NCBI RefSeq assembly: GCF_900491745.1
Contig: NZ_UETR01000010.1
Location: 77,070 to 141,069, forward strand
DNA from: Amarolinea aalborgensis
GTDB lineage: Bacteria > Chloroflexota > Anaerolineae > SSC4 > Amarolineaceae
DNA length: 64,000 bases
Reading direction: 5' to 3'
In this document: piece by piece, positions 44,805 to 51,919 of the stretch
Layout of the letters: each line of letters opens with the position of its first letter
Position numbering within the stretch: the stretch's first letter is position 1
Position numbers and translations under genes: made by a program
Notes under the pieces: generated by a model
The model's database searches: none
The model's input: the letters and a program-made list of their open reading frames with translations, nothing else
What the model was told of the DNA's origin: nothing

Positions 44805-47633
44805 TCAGGTGTTTGACCAGGCGTCCGCCGGCGCGCCGTAGGGTCGGAACTTCTCCAGGCGTCCTTCATCCTCGCTGTAGAACAAGGCGCGATAGGGACC
44901 GAGCTTGCCGGCGGCCGGCGTGTCGAGCAGGGCAGACGAGTCTTCGGCGCTCATTTGGAAGGCCACGCGCAGGCCGAACTCGCGCAGGGCGCGGCGGTCG
45001 AGCGTGCGGTTGAGGTTCGTCATCGTGTCGCACCAGACCAGCGTGTGGATGCCCACGTCTGGGCCTTCGCGCAGGATCGTGGCGAACTGCTGCGCGGGGC
45101 TGACCGCGGCCGGCGGCGCGTCGAACGCGGCGAAGCTGCCGAGACCCTCTTCCTGGCGCAGATCACGCGCACGTTGCAGGCCGTGGACAAACAGGAAGCG
45201 CGGCCGGCCGGGCGCGGCCTCATCCTCCATGCGCCGCGTTACCTCCGCGGCCAGCTCATCCAGCAGCGCAGGCAGTTGACGGCGCTTGCCCAGCGTGATC
45301 GGCCGCGGCAGCCTGGTCGCCAGCCGCGTGTAGAAATCAGCGTTGGCCTCGTCGGCCTGGCTGAAGTCCAGCAGGGTGATGGCCGCGGCATCGCCGGTCG
45401 GCGCCTGGGCCGCCAACGCCAGCAGAGCCGCGCTGAACAGGCCGAACGCGGCTTCTTCGTTTTGACCGACGATCAACAGGTTGGCGCCGGCCTGCTTGCG
45501 GAAGGCCGCGGCCAGCGGGTCGCGGATGGCGATCGGGTCGCCCAGCCAGGCCAGGGGCGCTTTGGCGTCCAGCGGCCGGCCCGCCAGCAGGGCGTTCAGC
45601 GCGGCGTTCTTTTCGATCTGCGCCGGCGCGTTGCCTTCGAAGATGATGGGCGGGGTGTAGCGGCCGAGTTTTTGCGCGGCGAAAGCCTGCAGCTCAGCCA
45701 GCAACGCCGCCCGGCGTTCGTCTTCCAGGTAGGCCACCTGGAAGGGATTGTTGCCTTCGGGTCGGCCGTTGGCGTTATTGTAAATCGCCTGCCCAGGTCG
45801 TTCCAGCAGGCGCGCGGCTGGATTGTCATCGGAGAGGATCAGCCGCGAGTCAGCATCGGAACACTGCAGCGCGATGCGCACGCCCATTTGATCCACCGTG
45901 GTGCGCGGCAGCGAGTAGGAGCCGGCCAGGGTTTGCGAGGCCAGCAGGACGTGGATGCCGAAGCTGCGACCCTGGCGCACCAGCTCGTCCAGCAGCTGCG
46001 TGGCCTGGCTGGCGATGGCGTCGTCGTCGCTGAAGAAGACCTGGAATTCATCCACCAGCAGGAGAACGCGGGGGAGCTTTTCGCGTGTCCGCGCCCGGTA
46101 GTCGGCCAGGGTGTTGACGCCCGCGGCGGTGAAGAGTTTGCCGCGGCGATCGCCCTCGGCTTTCAGGCCTTGCAGCACGCTGAGGCCAAACTCGCGCTCG
46201 CTTTCGATGGCGACGACGCGCGCGTGCGGCAGCAGGCAGCGGGCGTAATCCTGGAACTCCACCCCCTTCTTGAAATCCACCAGGTAGAGCTGCACCTCAT
46301 CCGGGCTGTAGGTCAGCGCCAGGTTGGTGATGATCGTGTGCATCAGGGTTGATTTGCCGGAGCCGGTCTTGCCGACGAGCAGCGCGTGATGCGCGGTGCC
46401 CCTGCCGCCCAATTCCAACTCCTGCACCTTGGTCGCGCCCGACGGCCCCAGCTTGACGCGCAGGCTGTCGGCCGTCGTGGCATTGGCGTCCCACCAGCGT
46501 TCGCGCGGGGGCGCGATGCGCTCGAACGGCACCTGCACGATGCTGGCCTGCTTGGCGCCTTCGCCCGCGGCCTTGATGATGCGGTCGAGCAGCGCGGCCG
46601 GCGGCGGCTCGTCCAATGTCAGCGTGAAGTCCTGGAAATCCGGATCGCGCCAGCGCCAGGCCGCGCCGTCCCAGGCGATGACCGTGGCGGCGCTCTCCAG
46701 GTCGGCCAGGTTGAAGCCGTAGGGCAGCGGCTTGCTCGTGTCTACGAGGACGATGGCGTAGACGCCGCAGCGCGGGCCGTTCTGCGCGATGCTCACCAGT
46801 CGCCGCGCCGATGCCTCGGTGAAATTGGCCGGGAAGTCGAAGACCAGCAGCACGCGGTACGCTTCGGCCACCTCGCCGGCCTGCGCGTTGTACTCCTCGA
46901 TGGTCGCGAACTGGTTGCGCAGGTACTTCTGGATGACGTTCTCCATGTGCTCGGCCAGCGCGGCCAACTGCGCCTCGATCTGCATCGGCTCGCTCCACGC
47001 CTTGCCCGTCACCAGCGCTTCGTCGTAATCGGCCAGATGCATGAACGGCGCCACATTCTGGCCCAGGCCGACCGGGTCCACGAAGGTGAAGCGCAGCTTG
47101 CCCGGCGGGATGGTCGCCAGCAGCCGCGCGGCGAGCGATTGCACGGCGCGGGCCGCAGCCGCTTTGGATGCGGGGTCGGCCTTGAGAAGAACGGAGGTCG
47201 CGCCGGGAAGGTGGAGGAGCGCAGGGAGGCGAAAATCCTGCACCGGTTTTGGCGCCGCCAGCTCGCCCAGGCGCGTGATGCCGACCGCGTGGGGCTGGTG
47301 CAAACCGCCACCGCCAAATTGCGCCCACGGCAGGCTGGTCATCGGCAGGCGCAGCGCCTTTATTGAAGCCGTCAGCCCTGCTGCTCGCTGAGACATGGAT
47401 GCATTGGCAGCCTTCTTTTTTGTTTCGTACTCTACGTCAATTGCTTGAATTCTGCGGGTGTGGTCTGCTTGGATGCTTTGCAGCGCTTGGGCATGCGCCG
47501 CCCTGGCGCGTGGACCCAGAGTGGTTACTGCGGAAGCCAGGGCGTTGTTTTTCTTCGCGCGGAGATAGAAAAACAGAAGAACAAGGCCAATGAGAATAAC
47601 CCCGCAGATGAGGATGGTTGTCATGTCGCTCAT
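44805..47633 (-). CDS. FtsK/EccC-type ATPase
   Basis: A 942-residue protein starting MSDMTTILICGVILIGLVLLFF, one N-terminal transmembrane helix. GAGGAG precedes this ATG by about 11 bp; ten upstream codons are open but less likely used. A coiled segment follows, then an FtsK/SpoIIIE-type ATPase with Walker A VGKTGSGKST (near 419-428) and Walker B LLLVDEF (near 521-527), and SQTLAG in the expected position. A second, degenerate ATPase module follows (LLIVGQNEEAAFGLFSAALLALA) without a P-loop. This one-active-plus-inactive tandem resembles EccC/EssC of type VII secretion, where the ATPase binds WXG partners. Its neighbours are two WXG100-like genes. Confidence 0.92.
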   Translation of the reverse strand: MSDMTTILICGVILIGLVLLFFYLRAKKNNALASAVTTLGPRARAAHAQALQSIQADHTRRIQAIDVEYETKKKAANASMSQRAAGLTASIKALRLPMTSLPWAQFGGGGLHQPHAVGITRLGELAAPKPVQDFRLPALLHLPGATSVLLKADPASKAAAARAVQSLAARLLATIPPGKLRFTFVDPVGLGQNVAPFMHLADYDEALVTGKAWSEPMQIEAQLAALAEHMENVIQKYLRNQFATIEEYNAQAGEVAEAYRVLLVFDFPANFTEASARRLVSIAQNGPRCGVYAIVLVDTSKPLPYGFNLADLESAATVIAWDGAAWRWRDPDFQDFTLTLDEPPPAALLDRIIKAAGEGAKQASIVQVPFERIAPPRERWWDANATTADSLRVKLGPSGATKVQELELGGRGTAHHALLVGKTGSGKSTLMHTIITNLALTYSPDEVQLYLVDFKKGVEFQDYARCLLPHARVVAIESEREFGLSVLQGLKAEGDRRGKLFTAAGVNTLADYRARTREKLPRVLLLVDEFQVFFSDDDAIASQATQLLDELVRQGRSFGIHVLLASQTLAGSYSLPRTTVDQMGVRIALQCSDADSRLILSDDNPAARLLERPGQAIYNNANGRPEGNNPFQVAYLEDERRAALLAELQAFAAQKLGRYTPPIIFEGNAPAQIEKNAALNALLAGRPLDAKAPLAWLGDPIAIRDPLAAAFRKQAGANLLIVGQNEEAAFGLFSAALLALAAQAPTGDAAAITLLDFSQADEANADFYTRLATRLPRPITLGKRRQLPALLDELAAEVTRRMEDEAAPGRPRFLFVHGLQRARDLRQEEGLGSFAAFDAPPAAVSPAQQFATILREGPDVGIHTLVWCDTMTNLNRTLDRRALREFGLRVAFQMSAEDSSALLDTPAAGKLGPYRALFYSEDEGRLEKFRPYGAPADAWSNT

Positions 47634-47687
47634 GTTGATGTAGTCTCCTCGGTCATGATTCAAGCTGCTATTATGTAAGCACCGCTC

Positions 47688-48215
47688 TCATATCTCGAAT
47701 TCTGCCTTAACACCAAGAGCTTTCAGCACAGGGATATAGTTGCGGGCCCACCGCACACTGCAGTCAAACTTGAATCCGGATTTTACTGGAGCTTCGACGC
47801 TGATTCGTAAGATATCTTTCACTTTAGCCTGATCAACATCGGATGGAACATCCACTAGTCTCAAGATAACTACTCTTGTCTCTAAGCTAGTAAGAATGCC
47901 TTCCATCTCTGATACGCACTCTGTTAGTGTCCGTACTGGATCCGAAATCGGCATCAATGGAGGGGTTTCAACGGCTGCGCTGGATGCCTTGGCGCTCGTA
48001 GATTTGACTACGGCTCGAGCGCCTTGCTCAAGATCGAGAAATTCTGCGAGTTGGGCATCATATGGCCTGTTCGCATCGAGACGCGCTTGTTCTGCGGCGG
48101 CTATCTCGCGATCCCGCGCAGCCGTTATGACATCCATCTGCTCCTTCTGACGGCGTAGTTCGCGTATCGAGCGCGCAAGTTCACGAGGTTGAACAATCAG
48201 ATTGGGTGTGGTCAT
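47688..48215 (-). CDS. hypothetical protein in the WXG/FtsK locus
   Basis: A 175-residue soluble protein. The first ~70 residues are helical and rich in Arg/Glu/Ala (REIAAAEQARLDANRPYDAQL), possibly a coiled coil. The second half is alpha/beta with VVILRLVDVPSDVDQAKVKDILRISVEA. I do not recognise a family and no catalytic motif is obvious. It lies between the second WXG100-like gene and the ATPase gene on the same strand, behind a 143-bp inverted-repeat element. It could be a chaperone, an immunity protein or a structural part. Confidence 0.7.
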   Translation of the reverse strand: MTTPNLIVQPRELARSIRELRRQKEQMDVITAARDREIAAAEQARLDANRPYDAQLAEFLDLEQGARAVVKSTSAKASSAAVETPPLMPISDPVRTLTECVSEMEGILTSLETRVVILRLVDVPSDVDQAKVKDILRISVEAPVKSGFKFDCSVRWARNYIPVLKALGVKAEFEI

Positions 48216-48243
48216 CAGTTTCCTCCGAGTGATTGTGGGGTGC

Positions 48244-48386
48244 GGGCGTTTGGATCACGAATGCACGAAGAATTGCGAAGACGCGAAGCACGAAGGGCGC
48301 GAAGGCGTTTGCCACGGGGATGCACTGCGCGTTCTTCGCGCTTCGTGAGCTTCGTGCCGCTTCGCGTCTCCGTGATCCAAACGCCC
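48244..48386. mobile_element. MITE-like element with 16-bp terminal inverted repeats
   Basis: GGGCGTTTGGATCACG (48244-48259) and its exact reverse complement (48371-48386) bound a 143-bp element without a gene, and the interior also folds back (CGCGAAG and CTTCGCG). No clear target-site duplication can be seen. It lies between two genes of the WXG/FtsK locus. Confidence 0.65.
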
Positions 48387-48401
48387 CCGTGCTCCAACAT
48401 C

Positions 48402-48617
48402 TTACTTCACCGCGCGCTGCGCCTTGGCAATCACCTGCGCCAGGCGCTCCAGACTGCGCTGCGCGGCCTGCGTCTGCTGCTCCAGCGGCTGCCAGAAATG
48501 CGCCGCAAAGTCGTCGTGCACCTGGTCGCTCCAGGTTTCGCCGGTCGCGTCCCAACGGGCCTGCAGCAGCTTCCAGGCGGCGTCGAGATCGGCGGCGTGG
48601 GTGGAAAGGGTGGTCAT
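48402..48617 (-). CDS. WXG100-like small helical protein (copy 2)
   Basis: A 71-residue all-helical protein: a helix, a turn at ETWSDQ around Trp29, and a second helix. This is the WXG100 hairpin shape, but the usual W-x-G is W-x-D, as in its paralog. It is shorter than the 80-100 residues usual for the family. Its start overlaps the stop of the upstream gene by four bases, so the two are translationally coupled. Confidence 0.75.
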   Translation of the reverse strand: MTTLSTHAADLDAAWKLLQARWDATGETWSDQVHDDFAAHFWQPLEQQTQAAQRSLERLAQVIAKAQRAVK

Positions 48618-49603
48618 GAGTTTATTACCTTTGCCGGGATTGTCGTCCAGCCCAACTCCTGTGCGACCGCCAGCCGGTGGTAGCCGTTGAGCACGCGGTA
48701 GCGGTCGCCAACCTTCTCCAGCGCGATGGCGCTCTCGCCGTAGAAAACCCGGTAGATGTTGTGGTAGCTTTGCACCTCCGACAGCCCCTTCGCCCGACTC
48801 TCATCGTAAAGCTGCTGTTCAGTCGCGCCCTCGCCAATCCAGCGGCGCACCTGCGTCAGCTTCTCGAAGCCCGCGACCATCTCCGCCTTGGACACTTTGT
48901 GGTAGTCGGCTGCGTCGTGCACCGGTGAATCGCTAAAGTCAATCATGTTCAAGAGAATATCGTGGATGTCGGGATGGCGTTCTTGCAGGGTGAGTTCCCG
49001 GCCAGACGAGTCTGGTACTCCAGAGGCGCTGGAAGGACCGTCCTCGCCTGCCCGTCCCATGGCCGCGCCGATAACTACCCCGGCGCCGAACGCGAGCGCC
49101 CCGGCGAGTACGCCGCCAGCGGACATGCCGCCTGACGCATACGACCGCAGTACGGTGACCTTGCTGCGCAGGACTTCGATGGATTTTACCGTCTCAGTCT
49201 GTAGGGTGACGTGCAGGCGGTTGGCGTCGCGGGCGTAAATTTCCGCTTCGGCCTGGACCGCCTGCCGCGCCTGGGTCGCCATGCGCTCCTCGGCCTCGGC
49301 CTGCGCCAGGCGGCGCCGCGCGTCGAGAAACGCTTGTTCTTCACGGCCGCACGATGGCGGATGATCGCGATCGCCGGAACTGAGGCAGCGTTCGTACGCC
49401 GCGCGTGCGCGACGTTCTTCCTCACGCCCGCGCTGCACCTCGGCGCGCCAATGACGCTGGCGCTCCTCCAGCCAGTCGAGCGTGCGCTGCACTTCGCGGG
49501 CGATTGCAGCCAGCGTCGCCTGCGCCTGGTCGGCGTAGCGAACCAGGCTGGTCTGCAGCTCTTCCAGGGCGTCAATCGCGCGAACTTCGACGGTTGGGGA
49601 CAT
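48614..49603 (-). CDS. coiled-coil protein with C-terminal ParB-fold domain (candidate effector)
   Basis: A 329-residue protein. Residues 1-130 are long amphipathic helices (LRYADQAQATLAAIAREVQ, EERRARAAYERCL), followed by more coiled coil to about 165. Residues about 168-192 are Gly/Ala-rich and hydrophobic (GGVLAGALAFGAGVVIGAAMG). The C-terminal ~110 residues end YRVLNGYHRLAVAQELGWTTIPAKVI, matching the ParB/sulfiredoxin nuclease-fold signature NGxHRxxAxxELG. ParB-fold domains are known as toxin tips in polymorphic-toxin systems. A gene for a helical trafficking-type domain plus a nuclease-fold tip, flanked by WXG genes, is what a type VII-like effector looks like. Toxicity is inference. 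The start is eight bases after the WXG copy 1 stop. Confidence 0.78.
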   Translation of the reverse strand: MSPTVEVRAIDALEELQTSLVRYADQAQATLAAIAREVQRTLDWLEERQRHWRAEVQRGREEERRARAAYERCLSSGDRDHPPSCGREEQAFLDARRRLAQAEAEERMATQARQAVQAEAEIYARDANRLHVTLQTETVKSIEVLRSKVTVLRSYASGGMSAGGVLAGALAFGAGVVIGAAMGRAGEDGPSSASGVPDSSGRELTLQERHPDIHDILLNMIDFSDSPVHDAADYHKVSKAEMVAGFEKLTQVRRWIGEGATEQQLYDESRAKGLSEVQSYHNIYRVFYGESAIALEKVGDRYRVLNGYHRLAVAQELGWTTIPAKVINS

Positions 49604-49611
49604 GGTGTGTG

Positions 49612-49884
49612 TTAGCGCTGCGACAGGTATTCGCGCAGGCGGCTGGCCTTGCGCAGGAGGAATGGAATATGCTCATCCGAGGCGCGCATGAACTGCGCCA
49701 GCACGCGCATCGTCTGTTCGAACTCCTGGCCGTACTTCTGATGCTCCTGGTCGCGCCAGGTATCGCCCAGTAGGCGGAATTGGGCGTTCAGGCGTGTCAT
49801 GCTTTCTTTGAGTTGGCCGTTGAACTGCTTGAGGTCGCGGGCAAAGCGCTCTAGCTCTTCAGGGTTAGCAATGGCTTGCGACAT
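49612..49884 (-). CDS. WXG100-like small helical protein (copy 1)
   Basis: A 90-residue two-helix protein of about the usual WXG100 length. The hairpin turn is RLLGDTWRDQEHQKY with Trp43, so the classical glycine is Asp. AAGGAG lies nine bases upstream of ATG 49884, and the frame's open extension upstream is not used. It is the first gene of the minus-strand operon and has its own promoter. WXG100 proteins act as secreted adaptors bound by FtsK/EccC ATPases; a partner ATPase lies downstream. Confidence 0.85.
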   Translation of the reverse strand: MSQAIANPEELERFARDLKQFNGQLKESMTRLNAQFRLLGDTWRDQEHQKYGQEFEQTMRVLAQFMRASDEHIPFLLRKASRLREYLSQR

Positions 49885-49936
49885 AGCGGGTTGCTCCTTG
49901 TCCAGGCGATACAAAGGAACGATTGGAAGTGGCGCC

Positions 49937-49965
49937 ATTGTAGCCGTTTTTTTTTTTTTTCGCAA
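49937..49965 (-). promoter_or_regulatory. promoter of the WXG/FtsK operon
   Basis: On the minus strand TTGCGA (49960-49965) and TACAAT (49937-49942) are separated by 17 bp that include a run of A residues (14 T on the plus strand). An A-tract spacer bends DNA and can change length by slippage. Confidence 0.75.
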
Positions 49966-50001
49966 ATCGGGCCTAGTTTGGAAGGCAGCGGGCGCGCGCT
50001 G

Positions 50002-50030
50002 TTGCCACAACCAGGTCAACATGGTAAAAT
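50002..50030 (+). promoter_or_regulatory. promoter of the DUF6922-like/AbiEii unit
   Basis: TTGCCA (50002-50007), a 17-bp spacer and TAAAAT (50025-50030), nearly identical to the hicBA promoter. It points away from the WXG/FtsK operon. Confidence 0.85.
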
Positions 50031-50091
50031 AGGGACATCGAATAGCGGCCGCCTTCATTTGGCGCCCTGGGTGAGGTCAAGAATAGAAGGA

Positions 50092-50406
50092 ATGACACAC
50101 AAGCCTGGCAACCAATCTGATCTGCCTGTGTCTACAGCCTGGTTGTTCCCAGAGTACAATTTCGCCGACATGGATGTACGCAAGCATCGCTATGTGATCA
50201 TGGAGCGTATCCTCGAACGCGGCGACTGGAACGAGATCAATTGGCTCTTTGACCGTTATCACACGCGCGGCGTGCGCGCCTGGATACGCCGTTGGGGATT
50301 TCGTGCACTCTCGCGGCATTCCTTTGCCCTTTGGAAGCTCGTGCTCAACATCCGACGCTTCGACACCCCTACGTGGGCGCTCGATATGCAAGCGGATAAG
50401 TGGTGA
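50092..50406 (+). CDS. DUF6922-like protein (candidate antitoxin of a nucleotidyltransferase toxin)
   Basis: A 104-residue protein starting at ATG 50092 after AGAAGG. The central part, FPEYNFADMDVRKHRYVIMERILERGDWNEINWLFDRY, resembles the short DUF6922 proteins commonly found immediately upstream of AbiEii/AbiGii-type nucleotidyltransferase genes, and that is what follows here. This supports an antitoxin or regulator role, but the assignment is from memory. Confidence 0.7.
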   Translation: MTHKPGNQSDLPVSTAWLFPEYNFADMDVRKHRYVIMERILERGDWNEINWLFDRYHTRGVRAWIRRWGFRALSRHSFALWKLVLNIRRFDTPTWALDMQADKW

Positions 50407-50411
50407 TCTCA

Positions 50412-50730
50412 TGCCCATCCTCGTAGATCCACACTGGGAGATGATCACGCCAGGCTGCCGTCAGGCGCTTGACGTTCTGCGCGACCAACCCTTTATCCGC
50501 TCTTTCTATCTGGCTGGAGGAACTGCATTGGCCTTGCAGATCGGCCATCGAGTTTCCAATTTGCAGCCATTCTGGCGCGTGCGCTGGCCTACTTCGATGA
50601 CGCCGAGCAGCAGCCAATGCCAGAGATGACGAAGCGAGTCAAATGGGCAGAGGTCAAACGCTACGCAGAGGCTGGAGCGCGCTACATCGTGGAGCAGCAG
50701 CGCGCCCAGGCTCGACGTCCAGAGATGTGA
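50412..50730 (+). pseudogene. AbiEii-type nucleotidyltransferase toxin, internally deleted
   Basis: The N-terminus MPILVDPHWEMITPGCRQAL, FYLAGGTALALQIGHRVS is that of AbiEii/AbiGii nucleotidyltransferase toxins. After GHRVS the reading frame jumps straight to the family C-terminus, which is readable only in another frame (RALAYFDDAEQQPMPEM and KWAEVKRYAEAGARYIVEQQ) and ends at a TGA at 50728. The missing middle, including most of the catalytic region, amounts to roughly 110-130 residues. The gene is therefore dead. Confidence 0.85.
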
Positions 50731-50762
50731 CAGGCCATCCGGTTGAGCGGCCGCGCTCCCTT

Positions 50763-50791
50763 TTGACACTTTCCCCTTCCTGGCGCATACT
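50763..50791 (+). promoter_or_regulatory. promoter of the NnrS-like gene, likely leaderless
   Basis: TTGACA (50763-50768), a 17-bp spacer and CATACT (50786-50791). The start codon at 50798 follows after six bases and no ribosome-binding site is present. Confidence 0.75.
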
Positions 50792-50797
50792 GCGGCC

Positions 50798-51919
50798 ATG
50801 AAACCATCACCGCTGGAAAATCGCGCGACGCGGCCGCTGCGCTTGCCCTTCCTGCTTTTGGGCGGACTTGGCCTGCTGGCCGGCCTGTGGGCCGGGCTGC
50901 TGCGCATCGGTTGGCGCCTGCCGCCGCTGAGCGCCACCCTGGCGGCCTATCATGGCCCGCTGATGATCGGCGGCTTCCTCGGCACGCTCATCTGCCTGGA
51001 ACGTGCGGTCGGGCTGAATCGCGCCTGGACCTATGCGGCGCCCCTGGCGGCCGGGTTGGGCGCGCTGGCCCTGGTGCTGGGGCTGCCCATGCCGGTCGCG
51101 CCCCTACTGTTACTCGTCGCTAGCGTACTTCTGGTCGCCATGTTCGTGGTCATCTACCGCCTGCACCCCGACGGCGCGAGCGCGGTGATGAGTGTGGGTG
51201 CTCTATTGTGGGTGGTGGGCAATCTGCTCTGGCTGCTAGGACGCCCGCTGGCCGCGGTCGTGCCCTGGTGGGTCGGCTTCCTGGTCGTCACCGTGGCCGG
51301 CGAACGCCTGGAACTCTCGCGCGTGCTCATGCTGCGGCCCGGCATCCTGCGCTCGTTCTTTGCAGCCGTGGCGCTGTTCGTGGCCGGCCTGGCGCTTTCG
51401 CTGTTCAACCTGGCCTGGGGCGTGCGCGTGGCGGGGGTGGGGCTGTTGGCGCTGGGCGCCTGGCTGTTACGCTATGACATCGCCCGGCGCACGATTCGCA
51501 AGCAGGGATTGGCGCAGTTCATCGCCGCCTGCCTGCTCCCCGGCTATGCCTGGCTGATGCTGGCCGGCGGCGCGTGGGCCTGGTGGGGTGAGCGCTTCCT
51601 GGCCGGGCCGCCCTACGACGCCATGCTGCACATGATCCTGCTCGGCTTCGTCTTCTCCATGATCTTCGGCCATGGCCCGATCATTCTGCCGGCCGTGCTG
51701 CGCCGGCACATGCCGTTTCTGCGCGTCTTCTATGCGCACCTGCTCCTGCTGCACCTCTCGCTGGTCCTGCGCGTGGTGGGCGATCTGGCGCCCAACCAGA
51801 CGCTGCGCGCTTGGGGCGGACTGCTCAATGTGCTGGCGGTGCTCCTCTTCCTCGCCAACACGGTGAACGCGGCGCGCCAGGGTCAGGCCAGCGTCGGCGC
51901 GTCTATCTCGGCTCCATGA
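50798..51919 (+). CDS. NnrS-like multi-pass membrane protein
   Basis: A 373-residue protein with about ten to twelve transmembrane helices. AAYHGPLMIGGFLGTLICLERAV and AMLHMILLGFVFSMIFGHGPIILPA carry histidines in the pattern of NnrS and related haem/copper membrane proteins connected with nitric-oxide stress or respiration. No cytochrome genes are adjacent. It overlaps the convergent elp3 gene by 37 bp at the 3' ends. Confidence 0.75.
   Translation: MKPSPLENRATRPLRLPFLLLGGLGLLAGLWAGLLRIGWRLPPLSATLAAYHGPLMIGGFLGTLICLERAVGLNRAWTYAAPLAAGLGALALVLGLPMPVAPLLLLVASVLLVAMFVVIYRLHPDGASAVMSVGALLWVVGNLLWLLGRPLAAVVPWWVGFLVVTVAGERLELSRVLMLRPGILRSFFAAVALFVAGLALSLFNLAWGVRVAGVGLLALGAWLLRYDIARRTIRKQGLAQFIAACLLPGYAWLMLAGGAWAWWGERFLAGPPYDAMLHMILLGFVFSMIFGHGPIILPAVLRRHMPFLRVFYAHLLLLHLSLVLRVVGDLAPNQTLRAWGGLLNVLAVLLFLANTVNAARQGQASVGASISAP

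Noticed and set aside
44955..46352. Long open frame on the plus strand opposite the FtsK-type ATPase
   Set aside because: It is antisense to a clear ATPase, has no ribosome-binding site and reads as Arg/Gly/Gln-rich nonsense typical of GC-rich shadow frames.
51883..51919. Frameshift or misassembly at overlapping gene ends
   Set aside because: The NnrS-like and elp3 genes are convergent with complete C-termini; a 37-bp tail overlap is ordinary in compact genomes.
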